DNA of 64,000 nt from Chitinophagales bacterium (GTDB taxonomy: Bacteria > Bacteroidota > Bacteroidia > Chitinophagales > LD1): NCBI GenBank assembly GCA_019638515.1, contig JAHBTS010000002.1, positions 551,558 through 615,557 on the forward strand. Direction: 5' to 3'. How positions within the stretch are numbered: position 1 is the stretch's first letter; every line of letters begins with the position of its first letter. The notes below the pieces were generated by a model, which saw only the letters and a list, made by a program, of their open reading frames with translations, was not told where the DNA came from and searched no databases. Below, in pieces: positions 1 to 9,023 of this stretch. The translations under genes were made by a program, and so were the position numbers.

Positions 1-27
1 ATATAATCATTTATTTTGCGCGCCTTT

Positions 28-1809
28 ATGAAAAATATATGGATAGCATGGTGTGTTGTATTTTGCGCTCAATTAGCATGGGCGCAAGCTATTCCTGCGC
101 CTAAGTTGCAATGTGTAAACAACGATGCCCTCAACTCAAATGTAATGTTGCATTGGAGCAATTCCGGCAACCCATGCGGAGGCACTTTCAACGGCTATAA
201 AATTTATGCTGCAAGTACTTTCAACGGCACTTACACGCTGGTAACTACCATTACCAACGAAAACCAAACTAACTATATAGATGCCGGAAGACTCAGCCAA
301 GGCAATAAATGGTTTTATTATATGGAGGCCGACTACGATTGCCCCGGATTTCAAACACTACAATCCGATACCATAGAAAACGCCCCACCTGCCACACCCG
401 AAATTGTAAGCGTAGATGTTACCCCCTCCAACCAAGTTGTAATTAACTGGCAGCAAAGTATTTCGCCACAAACCAACCAATACATACTGTATTATGCATT
501 ACCCAACGGCAATGCACAACCTTTCGATACTATTTTAGGAAGGGCTACCATTAGTGCTACAGATGCTTCGGTAGATCCCACCATTTCTTCTATTGCTTAT
601 ACCATAGCCGCTGCCGACAGTTGTAATAAAATAAGCTCATTCAATATTAAACCGCAACGCACCATGTTGCTTACTTATGCAACATCGCAATGCGAACGCA
701 GCATAAACTTAAAATGGACACGCTACGAAAATTGGAATGCCGGAATTAAAGAATACCGAATTTTAGTAAGCAAAAATCTTCAACCGTTTGAAGTGGTGGG
801 CACTACAGATACCGCAGCACAAGTTTTTTCTTTCAGCAACTTCAACGATGGCGATTCGCTCTGCATAAGCATTGTGGCCGTAAACGCTGGCGATACCAAT
901 ATAGTTTCGCACTCAAACTATGCCTGCTTTGTGCCATCCATTGTACAAAGCCCCAATTACCTTTATCCGGTAAATGCCAGCGTAAATATTGACAATACCG
1001 TATCGGTTACTTGGCTGGTAGATAGTACTTCCGAACTGCTTTTTTACCAAGTAGATGGCAGCAATAACGGAGCGCAGTTTAACTTGCTGGAACAATACAA
1101 CGTTCCTTCTCCACTCACGCAATTTGAAACTTACATAGACTCAGCCTCTTTGCCGCAAACCAATTCTATTTTTTATAGAGTAATTGCTATAGATAGCTGT
1201 AACAATAAATATCCATCTACCGATTCGGTACAAACCGTAAACTTAAATGGCGAACTATTAGATTACTATGTGAGCGGACTCAACTGGAATGATTTTGCCG
1301 CAAAATTTACCAATATTCTTTACTGGCGACTATACCGAAACTTTGGCTCCGGTAACTTTCAACTTATTAAAACCCTACCTGCCGGAATAAACGAAACAGC
1401 AGATTCGCTACAAGCATTTTTAAGTGAAAAAGGTCAATTCTGCTATCGTATAGAAGCCGTTTACCAAATAGATATTCCTGGGCTTTACCAAGATACGCTC
1501 AGCAGTTTCTCTAATGTATTTTGTATAGACCACCGCCCTATAATTTATATACCAAATGCCTTTGCTCCCAATGGCGTAAATAATATCTTTAAACCAACCA
1601 TTATTTTTGGCTCGCCATCGAATTACAGCATGACTATTTGGAATCGCTGGGGCGCGCAAATTTTTGAAAGCAACTCCCCCGATATCGGTTGGGACGGCAC
1701 ACAAAATGGTAAAGACGTGCAAATGGGCGCTTATGCATACCTCATAAAATTCATTGCTTCCGATGGTGTAAACATCGAAAGAAAAGGTATGGTAATGCTT
1801 GTGAAATAA
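28..1809 (+). CDS. Secreted T9SS type B (CHU_C) surface protein with fibronectin-like domains
   Basis: Begins with a clear Sec signal peptide (MKN, hydrophobic stretch, cleavage near AWA-QA), so the ATG at 28 is preferred over the in-frame TTG at 16. The middle of the protein holds several roughly 100-residue beta-rich segments with Trp/Tyr spacing like fibronectin type III domains. The last 85 residues carry the gliding-motility-associated C-terminal domain: IYIPNAFAPNG, then MTIWNRWG and GWDGTQNGKDVQMGAYAY, the pattern of T9SS type B sorting signals. By family knowledge it is exported through Sec, passed over the outer membrane by T9SS, and either released or attached. Cargo function is unknown; no catalytic motif is visible. 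It is followed 54 bases later by an unrelated sensor kinase. Confidence 0.85.
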   Translation: MKNIWIAWCVVFCAQLAWAQAIPAPKLQCVNNDALNSNVMLHWSNSGNPCGGTFNGYKIYAASTFNGTYTLVTTITNENQTNYIDAGRLSQGNKWFYYMEADYDCPGFQTLQSDTIENAPPATPEIVSVDVTPSNQVVINWQQSISPQTNQYILYYALPNGNAQPFDTILGRATISATDASVDPTISSIAYTIAAADSCNKISSFNIKPQRTMLLTYATSQCERSINLKWTRYENWNAGIKEYRILVSKNLQPFEVVGTTDTAAQVFSFSNFNDGDSLCISIVAVNAGDTNIVSHSNYACFVPSIVQSPNYLYPVNASVNIDNTVSVTWLVDSTSELLFYQVDGSNNGAQFNLLEQYNVPSPLTQFETYIDSASLPQTNSIFYRVIAIDSCNNKYPSTDSVQTVNLNGELLDYYVSGLNWNDFAAKFTNILYWRLYRNFGSGNFQLIKTLPAGINETADSLQAFLSEKGQFCYRIEAVYQIDIPGLYQDTLSSFSNVFCIDHRPIIYIPNAFAPNGVNNIFKPTIIFGSPSNYSMTIWNRWGAQIFESNSPDIGWDGTQNGKDVQMGAYAYLIKFIASDGVNIERKGMVMLVK

Positions 1810-1863
1810 GTTTTTTCTTCGTGCACACTTTTTTCCTTTCGGTGCAAAACTTATCTTTAGGCT

Positions 1864-3804
1864 ATGTTTCTTTTTGAAGAAAATAACACCACCTTTTCGC
1901 CCAACCATTTAGTTACGCTAAAAAATGAACTGAATGCCATTTTAAATACTGCCGGCCAATCGGCAATTTTACTGAACTGCCAATTAGAAATTCGTTTTTT
2001 TTCAAATGGTATTTTAGAACTCTACAATATCTCGCAAAAAGATATTGGTAAGAAAATAAGCGAAGTTCAAGGTTATTTTACAGAGTGCGATGTAACCGAG
2101 TATGCCAATAAGATTTTAGAAAAGAATATTGGTTACAAAGGTAAAATTACCACCTCCAAGGGTAAACATTACATGAAGCGAATGGCACCCTACAGAAATG
2201 AGAACAACGAAATTATAGGTATTATAGTAGCCTTTACCGATGTTACCGATTTAGAAAATGCTCAAATGGCATTGGAGCTAAGCGAAAATCGCTTTCGCGA
2301 TATGACCGATGTGGCTGTAGATTACTTTTTTGAGTTATCAAAAGACGGCACCATTGTATATGTAAGCCCCAGTATAAAAGACAGTTTAGGCTATAACAAA
2401 GAAGATGTATTGGGTAGAAAAATTTCGGAATTTATGCCGCCCAACGAAGCCAGCTATGTAATTAGGCATGCTATAAAACACACGCACAACAGCGATACTT
2501 ACCCACCCGTAACCCACCACGTTTTACGAAAAGACGGAACTCTTATTGTAGTAGAAGCCAGAGGAAAAGTAATTCGCAATAAAGATGGGAATATTGTTGG
2601 CTTCAGAGCCATTAACCGAAATATTACCGACCGTATTTCTACCGAAAAAGAACAAGAACACCTTAACCGTTTACTAGAACAAAAAGTAGCCGAGCGCACC
2701 AAAGAATTAGAAGAAAAACAACGCCAATTAGAAGAAGCTCAAAGAATTGGGAGAATAGGAAGTTGGGTATGGAATTTAAATACCGAGTATGCCGTTTGCA
2801 GCGATATGATGATTGAAATACTCGGTATAGAAAAAAAGGATAAAGTGTATTTTGAAGACTTTAAACAAAGCATACATCCAAAAGATTTCAATAACATTTT
2901 GCAAACAGCAGAAATTGCCATGAAAGATGGCGATATAAGCTACCAAAGCGAATACCGTATCCTTTCTAAAACCGGAGAAATTTTACATATAGAAGCCACA
3001 GTTTATATTGTTAGAAACACCGAAGGGAAACCCATAAAACTTGTAGGAACAGCACACGACATCTCGCAATTGAGGCAACAAGAATCGGAGCGTAAAAAAC
3101 TCATAAAAGACTTGCTGCAGCAAAACAAAGAACTACAACAGTTCAACTATATTGTATCGCACAACTTGCGCTCTCCGGTGGCAAACTTAATTGGTCTATC
3201 GAAATTGTACCGCAATGGAATTGCCAGCCAGCGCAACGACCAAATCTTAGAAAACATATTGGAAAGTGCCGAAGGCTTAGATACTGTAATTAAAGATTTA
3301 AGCCAGATTCTGCAACTCCGCTCCGGCATTAACGAAGAGCGCCAATTAGTAAACCTGCAAGATGTTTTTTCAACCGTAATAAAAACCATCAATACCCAAA
3401 TACAGCAAGTTGGAGCCGATATTTCTACCAACTTCAACAGTATAAAAGAATTCAACACCGTAAAAAGCTACCTCAACAGTATTTTATATAACCTTGTTTC
3501 TAATGCACTAAAATACAGGCATCCCGATAGAAAATGCAGTATTGAAATTGAATGTAAACAAGTTGATAAATACGTTTGCCTTTCGGTGCGCGACAACGGT
3601 ATTGGCTTTGATGCCGATAAGTATAAAGACAATATCTTTGGCTTATACAAACGATTCCACACACATGTAGAAGGAAAAGGCATTGGCTTGTATTTGGTGA
3701 AAGTGCAGGCAGAAGCATTAGGCGGTTGGGTGGAAGTAGAAAGTAAAATAAACCACGGCACAAAGTTTACGGTGTTTATTGCAAACAATTCTTCTATAAA
3801 CTAA
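1864..3804 (+). CDS. Multi-PAS sensor histidine kinase, apparently soluble
   Basis: A 646-residue kinase with three PAS-type sensor segments (about residues 20-130, 145-260 and 290-405, the third beginning AQRIGRIGSWVWN as in PAS_3 folds), a short coiled coil near 262-292 (LLEQKVAERTKELEEKQRQ) and a C-terminal transmitter. The phospho-accepting His is about residue 433 in VSHNLRSP; the ATP-binding N box is NLVSNALKYRHP, followed by DNGIGFD and GKGIGLYLVK. No transmembrane helix or signal peptide is visible, so it probably senses a cytoplasmic cue (inference). The single-domain response regulator starts 5 bases after its stop and is its likely partner. The ligand cannot be inferred. Confidence 0.92.
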   Translation: MFLFEENNTTFSPNHLVTLKNELNAILNTAGQSAILLNCQLEIRFFSNGILELYNISQKDIGKKISEVQGYFTECDVTEYANKILEKNIGYKGKITTSKGKHYMKRMAPYRNENNEIIGIIVAFTDVTDLENAQMALELSENRFRDMTDVAVDYFFELSKDGTIVYVSPSIKDSLGYNKEDVLGRKISEFMPPNEASYVIRHAIKHTHNSDTYPPVTHHVLRKDGTLIVVEARGKVIRNKDGNIVGFRAINRNITDRISTEKEQEHLNRLLEQKVAERTKELEEKQRQLEEAQRIGRIGSWVWNLNTEYAVCSDMMIEILGIEKKDKVYFEDFKQSIHPKDFNNILQTAEIAMKDGDISYQSEYRILSKTGEILHIEATVYIVRNTEGKPIKLVGTAHDISQLRQQESERKKLIKDLLQQNKELQQFNYIVSHNLRSPVANLIGLSKLYRNGIASQRNDQILENILESAEGLDTVIKDLSQILQLRSGINEERQLVNLQDVFSTVIKTINTQIQQVGADISTNFNSIKEFNTVKSYLNSILYNLVSNALKYRHPDRKCSIEIECKQVDKYVCLSVRDNGIGFDADKYKDNIFGLYKRFHTHVEGKGIGLYLVKVQAEALGGWVEVESKINHGTKFTVFIANNSSIN

Positions 3805-3809
3805 ATAGA

Positions 3810-4232
3810 ATGGCTATGGAGCAAGTTTTTATTATTGATGACGATAAAGCTAACAACTACCTTTGCAAGTTGGTTTTAGAAGACTGCGGCATTAAACCGC
3901 AAACAGTATATTCCTTTTATTTGGTGAACGAAGCACTAAACACGCTTCACCATGCAGTAGAAGTAAATGCCAACTTTCCCGATTTAATTTTGCTTGATAT
4001 AAATTTACCCGGTGCCGATGGTTGGGATTTCCTTACGCATTTCAGGAACTTTCCTATTCCACTACGGGAACACACCAAAATTTTCATGCTGAGTTCTTCT
4101 ATTTATCCCGATGATATTGAGCGTTCAAAAACATATCCCGAGATAATTGAATTTTTACCCAAACCCCTTACTACCGAACTCGTGGAGCGAATTGTAAGCG
4201 AGCACTTTTCTAATTCTCGCTATCAAGCATAA
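3810..4232 (+). CDS. Single-domain (CheY-like) response regulator
   Basis: A 140-residue stand-alone receiver domain. The acidic pocket is IIDDDKAN (Asp10-12), the phospho-acceptor is Asp63 in DLILLDINLPG, the switch Ser/Thr lies in MLSSS and the conserved Lys in FLPKPLT. No output domain follows, so it acts by protein contact or phosphotransfer rather than by DNA binding. An alternative start six bases downstream (ATG 3816) would remove only two residues. Its position 5 bases behind the PAS kinase implies co-transcription and a cognate pair. Confidence 0.92.
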   Translation: MAMEQVFIIDDDKANNYLCKLVLEDCGIKPQTVYSFYLVNEALNTLHHAVEVNANFPDLILLDINLPGADGWDFLTHFRNFPIPLREHTKIFMLSSSIYPDDIERSKTYPEIIEFLPKPLTTELVERIVSEHFSNSRYQA

Positions 4233-4242
4233 TAAGCAGTGT

Positions 4243-6066
4243 TTACTTTTTATGGTTGCTTTCGGCTGCAATCATAGCATCTACCAAGTTTTCCAATACA
4301 TTCATTGGCACAGCACCGTTCATCAATACCACATCATGAAATTTTTTGATACTGAACTTATTGCCCAATGCTGTTTTTGCTTTCTCGCGCAGTTCTAGGA
4401 TTTTTAGCATTCCAATTTTATAGCCGGTAGCTTGCCCCGGCCATAAAAAATAACGCTCTATTTCTTTTTCAATATCTCCCTGCGCATTAGCTGTGTTGGC
4501 TACAAAATAGGCAATAGCTTGCTCGCGCGTCCATTGCTTGGTGTGTATGCCCACATCTACCACTAAGCGCGCTGCGCGGAACAACTCCATGCTTAAACGT
4601 CCGAAATCGCTATACGGGTCTTGGTATAAACCCATTTCTTTTGGCACTAATTCTGCATAGAGCGCCCAACCTTCTATATAAGCGGTGTTGCCGCCCATTT
4701 TCCTAAACTTTGGAATATTCTGCAACTCTTGCGCCAATGCAATTTGCATGTGATGTCCCGGTACGCCTTCGTGGTAGCACAGTGCTTCCATTTGGTAGCG
4801 TGGTTCATCGTTCATGTTGTAAGTATTCACATAAAAGCGACCCGGGCGCGAACCATCTAAAGATGGGTTTTCGTAAAATGCACCACCTGCACTTTTTTGC
4901 CTAAATGCCTCTACTTCCTGCACCACCAATGGTGCTTTAGGAATATGCTCAAACATCTGTTTAAGATATACTTCCTTTATAGTGTTTAAGTAACTGTTGC
5001 TTTCGTCTAAAAGTTCCTTTCGCCCTTGTGCAGTGTTGGCATATTTAAACTGCGGTGCAGTGCGCACGAATGTAAAGAATGCCTGCAACGAATCGTTGCC
5101 GAAATTTACGTTCTTCATAATGGCTCGCATTTCGTTTTGAATACGTGCCACTTCTTTTAATCCAATTTGGTAAACCTCTTCGGCAGTGTAATTGGTAGTG
5201 GTAGTATTTTTTAGGCAGAAGTTATAGTATGCCAAGCCATCGGGCAAATTCCAAACGCCTTTATTGCCATTGGTTTTAGCCTTTGGCTCTATCGAAAGCC
5301 AGTATGCAAGCATATTTTCGTATCCTTTCTTTACTGAAGTGGTAAGTACGTTTGCTGCTTGCTGTAGTAGTGCCTTTTGCTGCTCGGCATCTATGTTTGT
5401 TTTGGCAAGTTTTTCTTTAAAATCTGCATAAAGAATATTGTGTGGCAGGTCTTTGTTGATGGTTTCTACAAATGCCTGAATATCGGCCGTTACGTAACTG
5501 AAAGTAAAATGTGGGGGAATAACACCATTGGCCTCACGAACTTTTAATTGGCTTACTACTTGGTTTAACACAGCTTCTATTTTGGAGAGGCGGCTGATAT
5601 AGGCTTGTGCATCTTCGCTGCTTTCTATGGAATGTTGGTTTATTAAAAATGCAGGCAAATCATTGTGCTCACCACTCATTTGGCTTATCCAGTAACCATG
5701 CAAACGCCACTTTAAACCTTCTTCTGCCAATTTGTAATCTTCTTTATAGAGTTGCACACTTAGCTTTGTAGAAGCATCTAATGCAGCCGTATCGAACTTA
5801 CTAAGCGAATCAATATTGGAGCGCATAATGGCTACTTCATTATCCCAAAATGCATCGCTGCGATCGCTCCATTCGCCATAGCCTGTTTTTAAGCCTAGGT
5901 TGGTTGCAAATTCAGGGTTTCGAGCAACTGCTTCATCAAATTTCTTATCTAAAAAAGCATTCACGGCTGCCGATGTTTCCTTAATTTGCTCGGGTGTGTA
6001 TTCTTTCTTCATGTTACAAGCATTCAATAAAGCTGCAGCTAAAAGCAGGCATATTGTTGGGTTCAT
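4243..6066 (-). CDS. DUF885 family lipoprotein, putative metallohydrolase
   Basis: A 607-residue protein with a lipoprotein signal (lipobox LNAC, Cys at about residue 17), so it is probably anchored in the periplasm or outer membrane. The C-terminal half carries CYHEGVPGHHMQIAL near residue 430, the HEGxPGHH signature of DUF885, a family thought to resemble zinc metallopeptidases. Later segments such as EGWALYAELVPKEMG also fit the family. The length is normal. It ends 10 bases from the convergent response regulator, and its start lies one base after the stop of the DinB-like gene, so the two minus-strand genes are likely co-transcribed. The substrate is unknown; peptidase activity is an inference. 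Confidence 0.88.
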   Translation of the reverse strand: MNPTICLLLAAALLNACNMKKEYTPEQIKETSAAVNAFLDKKFDEAVARNPEFATNLGLKTGYGEWSDRSDAFWDNEVAIMRSNIDSLSKFDTAALDASTKLSVQLYKEDYKLAEEGLKWRLHGYWISQMSGEHNDLPAFLINQHSIESSEDAQAYISRLSKIEAVLNQVVSQLKVREANGVIPPHFTFSYVTADIQAFVETINKDLPHNILYADFKEKLAKTNIDAEQQKALLQQAANVLTTSVKKGYENMLAYWLSIEPKAKTNGNKGVWNLPDGLAYYNFCLKNTTTTNYTAEEVYQIGLKEVARIQNEMRAIMKNVNFGNDSLQAFFTFVRTAPQFKYANTAQGRKELLDESNSYLNTIKEVYLKQMFEHIPKAPLVVQEVEAFRQKSAGGAFYENPSLDGSRPGRFYVNTYNMNDEPRYQMEALCYHEGVPGHHMQIALAQELQNIPKFRKMGGNTAYIEGWALYAELVPKEMGLYQDPYSDFGRLSMELFRAARLVVDVGIHTKQWTREQAIAYFVANTANAQGDIEKEIERYFLWPGQATGYKIGMLKILELREKAKTALGNKFSIKKFHDVVLMNGAVPMNVLENLVDAMIAAESNHKK

Positions 6067-6067
6067 A

Positions 6068-6562
6068 CTATATCAATTTTTTACCTAAAATTCTGGCTAT
6101 TAAACTTAACTGCCCGAGGTGTGTTCCTTCGTGGCGAATACAATGTTGAATCATTAAGCGCTTAGAAGTATTGCCATCGCCAAAATGGAATTGTGCTGTA
6201 TTTTCTTCATTTAGTTGCTCGGTGGTAAGTGTGCGTATATATTGTAGTGCGGCTTCGTGCACTCTTTTCATTTCTTGCAATAGGGTTTTAAAATCGGGCT
6301 TATCGGCAGGCAGTATTCCAGAGCTTTTAATGGCAAAGTTTTCTGCCCACTCGGGTGCTACACTTTCTCCTCCGCACATTCTAATTGCCAAATTGTTTTC
6401 TGCCCACAATAAATGGGCGCATATCCAATAAAGGCTATTTATGTTTTCGCCATTTACCACAATGGGTTCTTCGGGATTTACTTCCTTTAAATTGGATAGA
6501 TAGAAGCGGGTAAGATCCCTTGTTTTATCGAGTGTATCAGCTAATACTTGAGCTTCGGTCAT
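6068..6562 (-). CDS. DinB superfamily protein
   Basis: A 164-residue four-helix-bundle protein of the DinB/YfiT type. The three metal-binding His expected for the fold can be placed in ICAHLLWAENNL (helix 2) and in the C-terminal HCIRHEGTHLGQLSLIARILG, which has the typical HxxxHxxQ-like spacing. Family members bind a divalent metal and include thiol transferases, but many have no assigned substrate. It is immediately upstream of the DUF885 lipoprotein in the same direction. The bases between its start and the end of bioB (about 125) hold no gene I can support. Confidence 0.85.
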   Translation of the reverse strand: MTEAQVLADTLDKTRDLTRFYLSNLKEVNPEEPIVVNGENINSLYWICAHLLWAENNLAIRMCGGESVAPEWAENFAIKSSGILPADKPDFKTLLQEMKRVHEAALQYIRTLTTEQLNEENTAQFHFGDGNTSKRLMIQHCIRHEGTHLGQLSLIARILGKKLI

Positions 6563-6688
6563 ATAAAATATTTAGATTGAAAAATAACTAAGTACTTCGA
6601 TAATGGCAACCGCTGCCACCTATCGAAAAAAACAAGGTATTACATTAAACCCAGTATATGCAAGCGATACGCTACGCGCCCATTTTTA

Positions 6689-7663
6689 TTATACCAACTC
6701 TTCTTTTTCTACTTTAAACGACTCGCGTTGGGTTAGTCCTAAAATTTCAAACATGCGCTTATCGCTATCCACACCCGGATTGGCGGTGGTTAGTAATTTA
6801 TCGCCAGCAAAAATAGAGTTAGCGCCAGCCATAAAGCAAAGTGCCTGCTGTTCGGTGGTCATATCGTTGCGCCCGGCACTTAACCGCACCATTGCTTTAG
6901 GCATAAGAATGCGTGCCGTAGCAACCATGCGCACCATTTCCCATACACTTACTTTTGAACTGCCTTGCAGCGGTGTGCCTTCTACCGCTACCAATGCATT
7001 TACGGGAACACTTTCGGGATGCTGCTCGCGGGTGGCAAGTGTGTGTAATAGTTTTATGCGGTCTTCGTTGGTTTCGCCCAAGCCAATAATGCCGCCACAG
7101 CATACGCTCAATCCTGCTTTCTCTACGTTGTTTAATGTAGCGAGGCGATCGCTGTATGTGCGGGTAGAAATAACTTCGCCATAGTATTCTTCGCTGGTAT
7201 CTAAATTGTGGTTGTAAGCATAAAGGCCGGCATCTTTCAATTTCTGTGCTTGCTCTTCGGTGAGCATGCCAAGCGTGCAACATACTTCCATGCCGAGTGT
7301 GTTTACACCCCTCACCATATCTAATACTTTATCGAAATCGGAATTATCGCGTACATTGCGCCATGCGGCTCCCATACAAAAGCGGGTACTGCCTGCATTT
7401 TTAGCTTCTAATGCCTTTTCAACCACCTCTTCAAACTTCATGAGTCGGTGAGATTCTACTCCTGTATCGTAGCGGGCAGCTTGCGGGCAGTAAGCACAAT
7501 CTTCGGAGCAGCCGCCTGTTTTTACCGAAAGCAAAGTGCACACTTGTACTTCGCCCGTAGCTTGATATTCGCGATGTACTTGCGATGCGCGATACATCAA
7601 TTCCATTAAAGGTGTATGGTAAATGGCTGAAACTTCTTCTATAGTATAATCATTTCTTATCAT
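6689..7663 (-). CDS. bioB: Biotin synthase
   Basis: Radical-SAM enzyme that inserts sulfur into dethiobiotin, the last step of biotin synthesis. The [4Fe-4S] motif CxxxCxxC is Cys52, Cys56 and Cys59 in GGCSEDCAYCPQ. Other BioB landmarks are RFCMGAAWR, VCCTLGML, YNHNLDTS, CCGGIIGLGE and RLSAGRNDM, which contribute SAM and [2Fe-2S] cluster contacts. The 324-residue length is normal. The gene is 13 bases downstream of an outer-membrane-type protein gene and is probably the tail of that transcript. bioF and bioD lie about 39 kb away on the other strand, so the biotin genes are dispersed; bioA is not in the window. Confidence 0.97.
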   Translation of the reverse strand: MIRNDYTIEEVSAIYHTPLMELMYRASQVHREYQATGEVQVCTLLSVKTGGCSEDCAYCPQAARYDTGVESHRLMKFEEVVEKALEAKNAGSTRFCMGAAWRNVRDNSDFDKVLDMVRGVNTLGMEVCCTLGMLTEEQAQKLKDAGLYAYNHNLDTSEEYYGEVISTRTYSDRLATLNNVEKAGLSVCCGGIIGLGETNEDRIKLLHTLATREQHPESVPVNALVAVEGTPLQGSSKVSVWEMVRMVATARILMPKAMVRLSAGRNDMTTEQQALCFMAGANSIFAGDKLLTTANPGVDSDKRMFEILGLTQRESFKVEKEELV

Positions 7664-7676
7664 GGTAGTATTTATT

Positions 7677-9017
7677 TTAAAAATTAACGCCTAAGCGAAT
7701 GTAAGCGCTGGTGCCTGTGTAAGCAAGTGGTGCCACTGTGCCTATTAAGTTATTGGTACCCACGGCAATATCAAAATGTTTCCAATGCTTTACTGCTTCT
7801 ATACCTATATTAAATTTGGAATAACCTCCATAACCCAAAGTAAGGCTTGTAACTAAATCGGGTTTTATGAAATAGTTGGTTTTAAGAAATCCATATACAT
7901 AATATTTATTCAATGGTTTGTATTGTATGCCTGCGTTTACTACAATTTTATTTTTCCAAAATGGTTTAGAAACTGTAAAGTTGAGTGTAAAGGGCAAGAA
8001 ACTTTGATATTTATCGCTGTGCTTATCGGGTAAAAAACTCTTTAAAATACTATCTACTTTTACATTGCCGAGATTGGTACTCGTAAGGTTGGTAATATCT
8101 GCAAACTCTATTCCTTTAAAGCGAATAGAATCGCGCCCGCCATAGTAATTGAGCGGTTGTGTTCTCCAATTTATTGTTCCAATATCTACTATACTGAATG
8201 TGAATGCAACTTTATCGCGCACGTTCATGCGTAAGAAGAAATCGCCTGTAATGCCAACATCGGCTTTTTCGCGTTCTCTTTTATTGCCACCTCGGTTTTG
8301 GTCGAAACGTAAATTATACACCAAATCTATATACTCACCATCTTCGGCAGTAAATACTTTACCGCTATTTACATACAGCGATTGGTTATTCATTCCATGT
8401 AAAAACGAAGCATTTAAACCGAAAGTAATTGTATAAGACGGGCGCTTAATATTCTTCAAAAAACCTAAGGAAAACTGATTAAAAAGTGTGTTTTGAAAGC
8501 GAGTTTCGGATATATCAACGGTTTTGTTTTCAAACATGGCATTGCCATACATCAGCAATTCAAACACTTCTTTTTTAAAATAGCCTACACGCATGGTTCT
8601 AAAGTGGTAACCTGCGGTAAAAAAGCCATCAAACTTTTTAGAATAGTATTTATAGCGGATACCGGCAGTGGTATTATCGTCATAGCCGTTTTCTGATTTT
8701 AATCCGCTGCGAATTTTATCTTTTTGGTTATTGCTAAATCCACTGTTGGTTAATAGATTCCAAGCAAATAGTTGGTTCAAGCCATTGGAATTTCCTTCCA
8801 TTCCTCCTGTAATTTCAAATCTGTTGGGTGTTTTTTCGTAATCCCAATTCGATGAAAATGGATTTAAAAAATCGGCAGGCTGTGTATAGTTTAATAAGTA
8901 TGGATTGGTTTTTGGTAATTCTGCAACCGAATCGGGCTTTAAATCTACCATAACACCATCTTGGCTTTTTGCCGACAAAACAAATAGGGCAAAGGCTACA
9001 AAACAAAATTTATTCAC
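7677..9017 (-). CDS. Predicted outer-membrane beta-barrel protein (DUF5723-like)
   Basis: A 446-residue protein with a signal peptide (MNKFCFVAFALFVLSAKSQ). The start codon is GTG, only 6 bases after the upstream gene's stop, and the signal peptide begins right there, which supports it. The rest has alternating hydrophobic/polar strands rich in Tyr, Phe and Gly, and ends in an aromatic-flanked strand with terminal Phe (YIRLGVNF), typical of barrels inserted by BAM. It resembles the DUF5723 proteins of Bacteroidota from memory, but I could not verify this. It sits between a large lipoprotein gene and bioB, probably in one transcript. No transport function can be assigned. Confidence 0.7.
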   Translation of the reverse strand: MNKFCFVAFALFVLSAKSQDGVMVDLKPDSVAELPKTNPYLLNYTQPADFLNPFSSNWDYEKTPNRFEITGGMEGNSNGLNQLFAWNLLTNSGFSNNQKDKIRSGLKSENGYDDNTTAGIRYKYYSKKFDGFFTAGYHFRTMRVGYFKKEVFELLMYGNAMFENKTVDISETRFQNTLFNQFSLGFLKNIKRPSYTITFGLNASFLHGMNNQSLYVNSGKVFTAEDGEYIDLVYNLRFDQNRGGNKREREKADVGITGDFFLRMNVRDKVAFTFSIVDIGTINWRTQPLNYYGGRDSIRFKGIEFADITNLTSTNLGNVKVDSILKSFLPDKHSDKYQSFLPFTLNFTVSKPFWKNKIVVNAGIQYKPLNKYYVYGFLKTNYFIKPDLVTSLTLGYGGYSKFNIGIEAVKHWKHFDIAVGTNNLIGTVAPLAYTGTSAYIRLGVNF

Positions 9018-9023
9018 GAGAGT

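Noticed and set aside
1420..1908. 162-codon minus-strand frame across the end of the T9SS type B gene
   Set aside because: Lies opposite a conserved sorting domain and the start of the kinase; no motif or signal.
6603..7184. 193-codon plus-strand open frame opposite bioB
   Set aside because: Overlaps the well-conserved bioB coding region; composition (Ser/Arg/Thr-rich) is that of a codon-bias shadow.
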